The notes beneath the pieces were generated by a model that saw only the letters and a list, made by a program, of their open reading frames with translations, searched no databases and was not told where the DNA came from. Of a stretch of DNA of 64,000 nt, positions 45,732 through 54,481 are shown one piece after another (position 1 is the first letter of the stretch; every line of letters begins with the position of its first letter). Position numbers and translations under genes: made by a program. Source of the DNA: Alkalihalobacillus bogoriensis ATCC BAA-922 (GTDB taxonomy: Bacteria > Bacillota > Bacilli > Bacillales > Bacillaceae_F); the NCBI RefSeq assembly GCF_000621445.1, contig NZ_KK211280.1, positions 1 through 64,000 on the forward strand. The letters are read 5' to 3'.

Positions 45732-48290
45732 TTGGAAATTATTGTTTCTCATACAAACACAGATTTTGATGCTCTTGCCTCTCTTGTTGCAGCAAAAAAA
45801 TTATATCCAGATGCAAAAATGGTGATTTCTCATAGTCAACATGTTCAAGTCCAGCAATATTTAGCGTTATACCGCGACCACTTTTCTTTTTACTCTGCAA
45901 AGGAAATAAACTGGAAAGAAGTGACACATCTTATTTTAGTCGATGTTCATTCCATTGAACGCACTGGATTAAAACATGAACAATTACACCCCTTACATAT
46001 CACTATCTTTGACCACCATCCTGCTTTAGAACAAACCATTACAGCAACACAAGATAGTACGATTGAACAAGTAGGTGCAACAATTACATTGCTTGTTGAA
46101 CGATTAATGGTGAAAGAGATTCCGCTCACACCAATAGAAGCGACTTTATTTGGATTAGGGTTATACACAGATACAGGTGCTTTTACTCACCCTACGACAA
46201 CAACCCGTGACTTTATAATTGCATCTGCGTTATTACAATATGGAATGAATCTTGAATTCATTACTCGTATGACAAAACAAATAAAAAACCAAAATCATGA
46301 ACTTTTTTACAATCTTTTACAAAAATCAACAGAATATCTTCATGACGGGATTGCGCTCACAATTTGTACACATTCGGAACAAACATACACATCAGGGTTA
46401 GCTACCATCACAAAAAAACTCTTAGTTACAACGGAAGTTGATGCTGTCATCACAATTGTTGAAATGGGCTCCCGTACCTTTGTTGTTGGACGTGCAAACT
46501 CAAAACGAATCAATTTTTTACCTCTTATAAAAAAATTAGGTGGAGGCGGTCACCCGATGGCTGCATCTGCTTCGATTAAAAACGGCTCGGTAGAAGAGTT
46601 GAATGAACAAATCGTAAGTGAAATCAAGTCGATGATTACTCCCGCAGTTATAGCAAAACATATGATGTCTGCTCCTGTTAAAACGATTGCTCCTGAAACG
46701 TCATTACAAGATGTTGCTGAAATGATGTTTCGATATGGTCATACAGGATTTCCAGTTGTGGAAAATGAAAAAGTCATCGGAATGATTTCTAGACGAGATA
46801 TCGACAAAGGCATCCATCACGGTTTAGGCCATGCCCCTGCCAAAGCTTATATGAGCCAACCTGTTCTCACAGTTGAAACAATAACACCACTAGAAGAGAT
46901 ACAACGATTAATGATTCAACATAATGTCGGGCGATTTCCCGTTATGAACAATAATACATTGGTTGGGATTATTTCAAGAACAAATGTTATAGAGACTCTG
47001 AACAACCCAAAAAAACAACACGGTCTAACAGAAAAAGATGATACCATTACTACTAAAATGAAAGCTTTTTTCTCAACCACTGAATACAAGTTACTAAAAA
47101 AAATAGGTGAACTAGCAGATGAAAAGAACCTTCGTGCTTTTTTAGTTGGCGGGATTGTGCGTGATTTATTTTTACAGCGTCCGAATGATGATATTGATAT
47201 TGTCATTGAAGGCGATGGCATTCAGTTTGCAAACGAATTAGCTCAGAAATTCGGTGGAAGCTGTATAGACCATGAGCCTTTTGCAACCGCAAGCTGGAAA
47301 ACAGAAGACGGTATAAAAGTCGATATCGTAAGTTCAAGAACGGAATATTACGTTAAACCCGCTGCCCTGCCAACAGTGGAAAAGTCGAATGTAAAAGAGG
47401 ATTTATTTCGACGTGACTTTTCAATTAATGCTATGGCCATTCACTTAAACTCATCAACATTTGGCTTCTTAGTTGATGAATACAACGGTCTATTGGACAT
47501 TAATGAAAAAAAAATTCGAGTTTTACATCCATTAAGTTTTGTCGAAGACCCTACTCGTATTCTTCGTGCCGTTCGGTTTGAACTTCGTTTCCAGTTCCAA
47601 ATGGATGAGCAAACAGAGAAATTCGCGTTCCAATCGATAAATGGACTAAAAAATATATCATCCAAGCGACTAATTGCCGAGGTAAAGCGATTATTTCAAG
47701 AAGCTCAAGTGGGTGCCATTATGCAACGGCTAAATTCTCTCTTGTTTTGGGAAACGTTTATCGGTCGTTCTTTAAAGAAACAAGACTTTGACACCATTGA
47801 AAAACTAACATCTTCCATAAGGAAAGCTAAGCTTGATTATAAGCCAACACAACACTGGTTTTATTATTTTTTACTTCCTTTTATGGAAGCAAACGAAAAT
47901 GAAGTACTGAAGCTATGGGAAACAGAGGCTAAAGCAGAAAGAAAACAAGTTATCGAATGCACTCAACTCGTTTCAAAATGGAAAGGGATTCTGTTTACAT
48001 CTTTAGGTCAATACCATAAACATTTGCATAAATACGATGACTTCCCACTAATACTTTTTAGTTTGTACCTTACACAAAAAGAACAACAAGAACGATTGCT
48101 GGAGTATGTGTGGAAACGCAAAACGATACCACCCCTAATTACTGGTAGTGATTTAGCTTCGCTTATCACACCAGCTGGCCCTATCTATAAAACAATTATA
48201 CTTGACATCGAAACAAGATATTTAAACAATCAAATTCAAACTCGTGAGCAAGCTGTCGCATGGCTTAAGGAGCAATGGGAGAGCGAATAG
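45732..48290 (+). CDS. DHH-CBS-tRNA nucleotidyltransferase/poly(A) polymerase-type fusion
   Basis: An 852-residue three-part protein. Residues 1-300 are a DHH phosphoesterase (HTNTDFDALAS, DHHPA, GGGGHPMAAS). Residues 310-430 are two CBS domains (MMSAPVKTI and MSQPVLTVE). Residues 470-850 are a class II nucleotidyltransferase with LVGGIVRDL and the DIDIVIEG carboxylate pair. Relatives include separate A-adding or CC-adding tRNA enzymes. TTG is the start, six bases after GGAGG. It lies 33 bases before the sigma-factor gene and may be cotranscribed. The specificity, A-adding or complete CCA, is not decidable by eye. Confidence 0.9.
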   Translation: MEIIVSHTNTDFDALASLVAAKKLYPDAKMVISHSQHVQVQQYLALYRDHFSFYSAKEINWKEVTHLILVDVHSIERTGLKHEQLHPLHITIFDHHPALEQTITATQDSTIEQVGATITLLVERLMVKEIPLTPIEATLFGLGLYTDTGAFTHPTTTTRDFIIASALLQYGMNLEFITRMTKQIKNQNHELFYNLLQKSTEYLHDGIALTICTHSEQTYTSGLATITKKLLVTTEVDAVITIVEMGSRTFVVGRANSKRINFLPLIKKLGGGGHPMAASASIKNGSVEELNEQIVSEIKSMITPAVIAKHMMSAPVKTIAPETSLQDVAEMMFRYGHTGFPVVENEKVIGMISRRDIDKGIHHGLGHAPAKAYMSQPVLTVETITPLEEIQRLMIQHNVGRFPVMNNNTLVGIISRTNVIETLNNPKKQHGLTEKDDTITTKMKAFFSTTEYKLLKKIGELADEKNLRAFLVGGIVRDLFLQRPNDDIDIVIEGDGIQFANELAQKFGGSCIDHEPFATASWKTEDGIKVDIVSSRTEYYVKPAALPTVEKSNVKEDLFRRDFSINAMAIHLNSSTFGFLVDEYNGLLDINEKKIRVLHPLSFVEDPTRILRAVRFELRFQFQMDEQTEKFAFQSINGLKNISSKRLIAEVKRLFQEAQVGAIMQRLNSLLFWETFIGRSLKKQDFDTIEKLTSSIRKAKLDYKPTQHWFYYFLLPFMEANENEVLKLWETEAKAERKQVIECTQLVSKWKGILFTSLGQYHKHLHKYDDFPLILFSLYLTQKEQQERLLEYVWKRKTIPPLITGSDLASLITPAGPIYKTIILDIETRYLNNQIQTREQAVAWLKEQWESE

Positions 48291-48323
48291 GAAAAACGAA
48301 CGAAAGAAAAGAGGCAAAGAGGG

Positions 48324-48836
48324 ATGGAAGAAAAAGACTTAATAAAAGCCGCGAAAAAAGGAAATCAACGTGCTTTTGCCATTCTATTGCAACAAAATTA
48401 TACTTTCGTTAAACATTATCTTTTGAAGATAACCCTTCATCCGTCTTTAGCGGAAGATATTACACAAGAGACAATGATAAAAAGCATTGAAAAAATCCAT
48501 CAATATAACGGAAAAGCAAAGTTTTCTTCTTGGCTTCTCTCGATTGCGTCAAACCTATATATCGATGAACTTCGGAAACAAAAACGAAAGACAAAGTGGC
48601 TACAAAATCAAGGTGTACATCAACTTCTATATGAAAATGCCCCTAACAATGATGAATGGGTAGAAGTGATTGAAGTATTAACGAAACTTTCAAGCGATTA
48701 TCGAATCCCACTTATTTTAAAGCACTATTATGGATACACGTATGAGGAAATTAGTTCAATGATTGATATACCCGAAGGAACCGTTAAATCTAGAGTTCAC
48801 GGGGCGTTAACCCAAGTAAGAAAGGAGCTACAATAG
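48324..48836 (+). CDS. sigY: ECF sigma factor, SigY-like
   Basis: A 170-residue sigma-70 family ECF factor with region 2 (AEDITQETMIKSIEKI, then FSSWLLSIASNLYIDELRK) and region 4 (YRIPLILKHYYGYTYEEIS...PEGTVKSRVHGAL). GAGGGATG provides the start. The next two genes resemble yxlC and yxlD, which follow and antagonise sigY in B. subtilis. That context, more than the sequence alone, supports the SigY assignment. Its target promoters cannot be identified from the window. Confidence 0.84.
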   Translation: MEEKDLIKAAKKGNQRAFAILLQQNYTFVKHYLLKITLHPSLAEDITQETMIKSIEKIHQYNGKAKFSSWLLSIASNLYIDELRKQKRKTKWLQNQGVHQLLYENAPNNDEWVEVIEVLTKLSSDYRIPLILKHYYGYTYEEISSMIDIPEGTVKSRVHGALTQVRKELQ

Positions 48837-49156
48837 TGATGGAAGAAAAAAATAAATCAGAAAAAAAAATTGTAGAGGCCTTATATAAAATGGAAAGCAC
48901 TATAAAAGAACAACCACCTACAGTACAAAACTTCGAACACCTTATTGTAAAAGTACAAGCTGAACAAAAACAAAAACTCATAAAGGAACTTTTCATTTTT
49001 TGGTTCATTTCTCTGTTCATTCTGTTTATCGTTATCTGGGGATATGCTCACTTTTTCTTAGGTCTTTTATTCCTTCAAGCGATTATAATTATCGGGGGCC
49101 TGAGTTATGTTCTTTATACAAGAAGGTCTCAACAAATGAGGAATGATGTTTCATGA
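48836..49156 (+). CDS. yxlC: YxlC-like membrane protein (SigY antagonist)
   Basis: A 106-residue protein with a charged N-terminal cytoplasmic half (about 1-45) and two hydrophobic segments (about 52-72 and 74-95). This is the layout of YxlC, which with YxlD holds SigY inactive at the membrane in B. subtilis. The GTG start overlaps the sigY stop (TAGTG), and an ATG follows directly; AAAGGAG is eight bases upstream. Its own stop overlaps the next start. Confidence 0.76.
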   Translation: MMEEKNKSEKKIVEALYKMESTIKEQPPTVQNFEHLIVKVQAEQKQKLIKELFIFWFISLFILFIVIWGYAHFFLGLLFLQAIIIIGGLSYVLYTRRSQQMRNDVS

Positions 49157-49377
49157 ATATAAAACCTGAAGACATGCCGATTTATTTTTGGATTGTCATT
49201 GCCTTAATCTTGCTTGCACAAAGTACTTGGTTATTTATTGATGCTAGACGAAGAGGACATCATCGGTGGTTTTGGGGGATATGGGGACTGATTCATTTCC
49301 CTTCCCCGTTGCTTTTCTATTTATTATGGTCACGTTTCTTAAAGAAGAAGTTCTTTTCAAAACGTCACCGTACCTAA
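49153..49377 (+). CDS. yxlD: YxlD-like small membrane protein (SigY antagonist)
   Basis: A 74-residue two-helix protein (about 10-28 and 42-60). Between the helices is the conserved DARRRGHHRWFWGIWGLI loop also seen in YxlD and in PLDc_N-type anti-sigma components. Its start overlaps the yxlC stop by four bases (ATGA). The B. subtilis operon continues with yxlEFG; here it stops, so this is a shortened SigY module. Confidence 0.74.
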   Translation: MNIKPEDMPIYFWIVIALILLAQSTWLFIDARRRGHHRWFWGIWGLIHFPSPLLFYLLWSRFLKKKFFSKRHRT

Positions 49378-49518
49378 TAAAGCTATCCCTCCCAATTGTT
49401 GGTGAAAACTGTACAATTTTTCATTTCATAACATGAGATTAACAGTTCATACTATAACTACATTGTTATAGACAGATTGTGTGATTGTGTGTTACCTATC
49501 AGTATAGGGAGGGTTTTT

Positions 49519-50487
49519 ATGACGTTTATAAAGAAACCCATCATATTCTTTTTCTTACTTTTCGTCCTCATCGGGATTGCATTTTCTCTATATGTATTTA
49601 GTGAATTTCAAACCGGACGTAATGCTTCTTTGCAGCAACTTGATGACAACACAACACCCGAAAATGAACAACTTCCTACAGAAAACACCGATATCGAATT
49701 TAATTCAGAACATCCGATTGAAAATGAACCGATTAATATCCTTCTTGTCGGTGTTGATGCCAGACAAGATGAAAAAGCAAGAACAGATACGATAATGATT
49801 GCACAATATCATCCTAAAAATGAATCATTCAAAATTGCTTCCATTATGCGTGATAGTTATGTTTCCATTCCAGGTTATCAAAACAATAAAATTAACACTT
49901 CCTTCTTTCTTGGTGGTCCAGAACTATTACGAAAAACGATTAAAGAAAATTTTGATATTGACCTTCATTATTATGCTATGGTTAATTTCGAAGGATTTAT
50001 CCATGTTGTCGACTTAATTGCACCGGACGGTATTACTGTCAATGTTCCGAAACGAATGGTCCATAAAAATGATATTAATCTTTATCCTGGTGTCCAAACA
50101 CTCGATGGAAAACAATTATTAAATTATGTGCGTTTCCGTAGTGATCATGAAAATGATTTTGGAAGGGTTCGCCGTCAACAAGAAACGATTAGTTTACTAA
50201 AAGACGAATTGTTAACATTAAAAGGGTTAACTAGAATTCCACAGCTTGTTGGTTCGGTTGAACCGTATGTTGATACGAATATGACGACAGGAAAAGTCAT
50301 TAGCTTAGGAAAAGATTTTGTCCTTCACCCTGTTGATGAAGTCGAAACATTAACCATTCCTGTTCAAGATGGATATGAGGATAAACGATATCTTCATGCC
50401 GGACAAGTACTGGAATTAGATATTGAAAAAAACAAATTGGCTCTTCAAGAATTTTTTAATCTCTCACCACATCACGCCACAAATTAA
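49519..50487 (+). CDS. LytR-CpsA-Psr (LCP) family wall-polymer transferase
   Basis: A 322-residue protein with one N-terminal membrane segment (about 7-28), an acidic linker and an extracellular LCP domain. The domain has NILLVGVDARQDEKARTDT (pyrophosphate-binding arginine and aspartate), SIMRDSYVSIPG, and the FRSDHENDFGRVRRQQ block. LCP enzymes transfer teichoic acid or other polymers from lipid carriers to peptidoglycan. The start at 49519 follows AGGGAGGG. It lies about 140 bases after yxlD and may or may not be in that operon. Confidence 0.92.
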   Translation: MTFIKKPIIFFFLLFVLIGIAFSLYVFSEFQTGRNASLQQLDDNTTPENEQLPTENTDIEFNSEHPIENEPINILLVGVDARQDEKARTDTIMIAQYHPKNESFKIASIMRDSYVSIPGYQNNKINTSFFLGGPELLRKTIKENFDIDLHYYAMVNFEGFIHVVDLIAPDGITVNVPKRMVHKNDINLYPGVQTLDGKQLLNYVRFRSDHENDFGRVRRQQETISLLKDELLTLKGLTRIPQLVGSVEPYVDTNMTTGKVISLGKDFVLHPVDEVETLTIPVQDGYEDKRYLHAGQVLELDIEKNKLALQEFFNLSPHHATN

Positions 50488-50536
50488 AAAGCTGTAACAA
50501 GTTCAAACGACGTTGACCTTGCTACAGCTTTATTTT
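50487..50536. terminator. bidirectional terminator between the LCP gene and fabF
   Basis: The stem AAAGCTGTAACAAG / CTTGCTACAGCTTT lies between convergent genes, with T-rich flanks on both strands. Confidence 0.78.
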
Positions 50537-51773
50537 ATTCGTATTTTTTAAATACTAATGTTGCATTATGTCCACCAAAGCCTAATGAATTACTCATTGC
50601 TGCTTTCACTTCTTGTCTTCTTGCTTCATTTGGAACATAGTCTAAATCACATTCTGGGTCAGGTGTTTCATAATTGATTGTCGGAGCAATAATTCCTTCT
50701 TGAATTGTTTTTACAGTTAATATAGCTTCAACCGCACCAGCTGCTCCTAACAAGTGACCTGTCATTGATTTTGTTGAACTCACGGCTAACTTTGATGCGT
50801 GGTCTCCAAAAACGGTCTTTAACGCCATTGTTTCATATTTATCGTTATATGGCGTACTTGTTCCATGTGCATTCATATAATCAATTTCATGTGGTTCTAA
50901 CCCTGCATCTGCAATGGCTTGTGACATTGCTCGCACGCCACCTTCTCCTTCTGGTGCTGGTGCAGTTACATGGTATGCATCTCCAGTTGCACCATATCCA
51001 ACGATTTCAGCATAAATGTTCGCGCCACGCTGTAATGCACTTTCTAATGATTCCAAAATAACAATACCTGCACCTTCACCCATAACAAAGCCATCACGAT
51101 TAGCATCAAATGGTCTGGATGCTGTTTTCGGATCCTCATTTGTACTAATTGCTTTCGCTGTACTAAATCCTGCTACAGCCATGTCTGTAATTGGGGCCTC
51201 TGCACCACCTGTAATCATAATATCAGCGTCACCACGTTGAATGACTTTAAAAGCATCCCCGATTGAATTCGTACCAGATGCACACGCGGTTACAGAACAT
51301 GAGTTAATTCCTTTTGCACCAGTTACAATCGATACTTGTCCTGCCGCCATATCAGGGATCATCATTGGGACAAAGAAAGGACTTACGCGCCGGTATCCTT
51401 TTTGTTCAAAAATACGGAATTGCTCTTGATACGTTTCCATTCCCCCGATACCAGAACCGATCCAAACTCCTACACGCGGGGCTATGTCATCTGTAATTTC
51501 AAGTGAAGCATCTTTTAACGCCATTATAGATGCACCTACCGCAAATTGTGTAAACCGATCCATCTTTCGCGCTTCTTTTCGATCCATAAAAGCAGTAGGA
51601 TCAAAGTCCTTTACCTCAGCTGCTACTTTCATTGGGAATTTCGAAACATCGACTCTCGTTAATGGTCCAACACCTGATACACCATTAATGGCGTTGTTCC
51701 ACATCGTTTTTGCATCTAAACCTAACGGTGAAACAGCCCCAACTCCCGTAATAACAACACGTTTTTTTTCCAT
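50535..51773 (-). CDS. fabF: beta-ketoacyl-ACP synthase II
   Basis: A 412-residue condensing enzyme. The catalytic triad is in place: cysteine in SVTACASG (about 163) and histidines in [11 protein letters not shown] and [10 protein letters not shown]. It elongates acyl-ACP with malonyl-ACP in fatty acid synthesis. It starts 35 bases after the fabH stop and belongs to the same operon, controlled by the FapR-like box upstream of fabH. Its length and motifs match Bacillus FabF. Confidence 0.97.
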   Translation of the reverse strand: MEKKRVVITGVGAVSPLGLDAKTMWNNAINGVSGVGPLTRVDVSKFPMKVAAEVKDFDPTAFMDRKEARKMDRFTQFAVGASIMALKDASLEITDDIAPRVGVWIGSGIGGMETYQEQFRIFEQKGYRRVSPFFVPMMIPDMAAGQVSIVTGAKGINSCSVTACASGTNSIGDAFKVIQRGDADIMITGGAEAPITDMAVAGFSTAKAISTNEDPKTASRPFDANRDGFVMGEGAGIVILESLESALQRGANIYAEIVGYGATGDAYHVTAPAPEGEGGVRAMSQAIADAGLEPHEIDYMNAHGTSTPYNDKYETMALKTVFGDHASKLAVSSTKSMTGHLLGAAGAVEAILTVKTIQEGIIAPTINYETPDPECDLDYVPNEARRQEVKAAMSNSLGFGGHNATLVFKKYE

Positions 51774-51807
51774 TTATCTCGCTCTCCTTTACTATTAATT
51801 TTTCACT

Positions 51808-52746
51808 TTAACGACCCCAACGAAGCGCAACAGCACCCCAGACAAGTCCTGCTCCAAACCCAACGAGGACAAGAACATCTCCATCTTTTATTTTCCCGTT
51901 ATTTAACTCTTCTACCATCGCAACTGGAATGGAAGATGCTGATGTATTCCCGTACTTTTTCACTGTTGTTGCCATCTTTTCAGGTGGCAAGTCAAGACGT
52001 TCCCTTGAAGCTTCCATAATACGAATATTGGCTTGATGAGGAACTAAAAAATCGACATCTTCTTTTGTTAAACCTGCTTTTTCAATAACTCCTAGGGCAG
52101 ATTCACCCATCTGTCTAACAGCAAACTTAAAGACTTCTCGTCCATTCATATACAGGAATTCATCTTGTAAATGAATATGCATACCACCAGTTCCATCGGC
52201 TCCTAATTCAAAGGCTAAAATTCCTTTATCGTCACTTACAGGACCAAGTACAGCAGCTCCGGCACCATCACCAAATAATACAGCTGTATTTCGATCATTC
52301 ATATCCGTTATTTTTGATAACTTTTCCACACCAACAACAAGAATCTTTTTATAAGCACCATTTTCAATAAATTGTTGCGCGGTCACAATACCATAAATAA
52401 ACCCAGCACAAGCTGCACTTATATCCATTGCGGCTGCATTAGAAGCCCCTAACTGTTCTTGAATGATTGCTGATACAGAAGGAAAAGCCATATCTGGTGT
52501 TACTGTAGCGACAATAATTAAATCGAGTTCTTCGGGTGAAGTGTCTGCCTGTTGTAATGCTTCTTTTGCTGCCTCAAAGGCCATGTGTGAACTGTCTATC
52601 TGTTCAGAAGCAATTCGTCTTTCTTCAATCCCTGTTCTCGTTCGAATCCATTCATCTGTTGTATCTAATCTTTGTTCAAAATCTAAATTGGTTACAACCT
52701 GATCTCCTAAACTTCTTCCCATACCTAAGATACCAGCTTTTGTCAT
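51808..52746 (-). CDS. fabH: beta-ketoacyl-ACP synthase III
   Basis: A 312-residue initiating condensing enzyme with the Cys-His-Asn triad: DISAACAGF (about 112), VPHQANIRI and [10 protein letters not shown]. It joins acyl-CoA primers to malonyl-ACP. In Bacillus its preference for branched primers gives iso/anteiso lipids, which is family knowledge. TAAGGGGGAA precedes the start. The order fabH-fabF beside med-comZ is as in B. subtilis. Confidence 0.97.
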   Translation of the reverse strand: MTKAGILGMGRSLGDQVVTNLDFEQRLDTTDEWIRTRTGIEERRIASEQIDSSHMAFEAAKEALQQADTSPEELDLIIVATVTPDMAFPSVSAIIQEQLGASNAAAMDISAACAGFIYGIVTAQQFIENGAYKKILVVGVEKLSKITDMNDRNTAVLFGDGAGAAVLGPVSDDKGILAFELGADGTGGMHIHLQDEFLYMNGREVFKFAVRQMGESALGVIEKAGLTKEDVDFLVPHQANIRIMEASRERLDLPPEKMATTVKKYGNTSASSIPVAMVEELNNGKIKDGDVLVLVGFGAGLVWGAVALRWGR

Positions 52747-52792
52747 ATCATTTCCCCCTTACCTTCTACTATTTCTAGTTTACAGGTAAATA

Positions 52793-52809
52793 TTAAGACC
52801 TGATACCAA
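52793..52809. promoter_or_regulatory. FapR-like operator upstream of fabH-fabF
   Basis: TTAAGACCTGATACCAA agrees at 14 of 17 positions with the FapR consensus as I remember it (TTAGTACCTGATACTAA). It lies about 47 bases before the fabH start, overlapping the expected promoter. FapR represses fab genes and is released by malonyl-CoA. The fapR gene itself is not in the window. Confidence 0.7.
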
Positions 52810-53009
52810 TTTTATCTGATTTTTTTTTCCTTGTCTATGTATCATGCTTTCATAACATTATTTTTCAAATTATAAAGTGAATTGTATTATGAGTATGGAC
52901 AAACAAAAGTAATGTTAATGCATAACAGATTTTGTTTTTTCATGTAGATATGACTATCCGATCCATCTCACTGAGCAAATCCACGCCATGTCCACGCACC
53001 ATTACAAAC

Positions 53010-53044
53010 AAAGCTATTAAAGGAAAAAAACCTTTAATAGCTTT
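53010..53044 (-). terminator. terminator of med-comZ
   Basis: The perfect 14-bp stem AAAGCTATTAAAGG / CCTTTAATAGCTTT has only a weak T tract following on the minus strand. Confidence 0.7.
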
Positions 53045-53049
53045 ATCAT

Positions 53050-53229
53050 TTACTTATTCTCTTCTTTTCCAAGCTCATATGCTTCGTTCATGACGCTTAA
53101 CAACATATTTAACACCGGTTGCAAATCATCCATCGATAATTCGATTCCTTTATTATCAAGTAATGCCTTTGCCTCAGGCATATGTTTCATCGCGATTTGC
53201 ATAAATTTCATTTTTAATTCTGGATCCAT
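53050..53229 (-). CDS. comZ: competence regulator ComZ
   Basis: A 59-residue helical protein matching ComZ: FMQIAMKHMPEAKALL, GIELSMDDLQP and a C-terminal MNEAYELGK. In B. subtilis, ComZ (63 residues) is cotranscribed with med and represses comG. The start at 53229 is seven bases after AGGAGG. It lies 23 bases after the med stop, next to fabH, exactly as in B. subtilis. Confidence 0.9.
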   Translation of the reverse strand: MDPELKMKFMQIAMKHMPEAKALLDNKGIELSMDDLQPVLNMLLSVMNEAYELGKEENK

Positions 53230-53252
53230 ACTTACACCTCCTATATTCATTG

Positions 53253-54203
53253 TTACTCAGGAAGTTTTCCTGTTTGTACATACTCTTTAATCGCTTGATT
53301 GACATTTGCTTGCACATCATCTGGTACTTGAGAGCTAAACTGCCCTAACGAAATGACACCATCTGCAAAGTCATAATATAAATTCCCTGATTCAAGTTCC
53401 CCTTTGCTATATCGGTCTGCAACCAGTTGATACAACGCATCTACATGTTGAACCGTACTCGTAAGCACGGTAGAACCACCTAAATCAGATTGGTCACTAA
53501 TAAATCCGATCGCAAACTTGCCCTCTTTTTTAATTTCCTCAAGCAATTGGACATGAAAGCCATCACCAGCAGGATAAAAAACATCGGCACCTAACTTGGA
53601 CATACCCTCATAAATATCTAATGCTTTTTCAGTATTCGACCAATCGCCTACGTAATCAACAGAAACTTTTATAGACTCGTCTTGATAATGAACGCCCTCA
53701 ACAAAACCAGCTACTTCTGGTTGCCACGAATAAGCAGCAATGACACCAATATGATCAGTTTCAGACATTTGTGCTGCTACCATCCCTGCAAAAAAACCCA
53801 TCGAATGGCTTTCAAAATGCAAACTTGTAATATTATCACCAGATACACTTCCATTAAAACTGACAAAATGAATATGTGGATACTCATCTTTTATTTCCGT
53901 GAAAAACTCAGCAAATATTCGCCCATGGCCAAAAACTAAATTTACGTCATTTTGAGCAAATTCTTCGACTGCCATTTTTGCATTTGATAAGCTATTTATT
54001 TCTTCTTTAAATTGGACATCTACTTTTAAACTACTTTGTATTTGTAATAGCCCTTGATAGCCTTTACTGTTCCACCCTTGGTCATCAATTGTATCCTCAA
54101 CTAATAAACCTACTCTATGTATGCTAGATGTAGAACTTGTAGTCGCACAGCCTGTCCCAACTAAAACGAAAATGAGTAAGGCCATAACAAATCTGTTTCG
54201 CAT
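53253..54203 (-). CDS. med: Med, BMP-family lipoprotein regulating competence
   Basis: A 316-residue lipoprotein (lipobox VGTGC, cysteine 19) of the basic-membrane-protein / periplasmic-binding family, with VGLLVEDTIDDQGWNSKGYQGL and later HIGVIAAY. B. subtilis Med raises ComK levels; despite its resemblance to ABC transporter binding proteins, no transporter genes are adjacent. Its pairing with comZ identifies it. Ligand binding is possible but unknown. Confidence 0.9.
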   Translation of the reverse strand: MRNRFVMALLIFVLVGTGCATTSSTSSIHRVGLLVEDTIDDQGWNSKGYQGLLQIQSSLKVDVQFKEEINSLSNAKMAVEEFAQNDVNLVFGHGRIFAEFFTEIKDEYPHIHFVSFNGSVSGDNITSLHFESHSMGFFAGMVAAQMSETDHIGVIAAYSWQPEVAGFVEGVHYQDESIKVSVDYVGDWSNTEKALDIYEGMSKLGADVFYPAGDGFHVQLLEEIKKEGKFAIGFISDQSDLGGSTVLTSTVQHVDALYQLVADRYSKGELESGNLYYDFADGVISLGQFSSQVPDDVQANVNQAIKEYVQTGKLPE

Positions 54204-54481
54204 GAGTAAGACAACTCCCTTATCTTTTTAACCAAAATTAATTATACTGGATTTTTAACGATATTACCGCAACAAATTAACTACATGGAAGGAATTACCT
54301 TGATTTTTATAAGGATTCTAACATGTAATCATTCGACAAATAAGAGAAAAGTCCTCTTATCCTCATATCTGTAATCATTTTTTAATGTTATTGAAATATT
54401 ACATGAAAAGATTGACAAAAAGATGCATATCTAATTTTCACCTGTTATAATCAGAAAGAATGACATGTAAAGGGGATTTTT

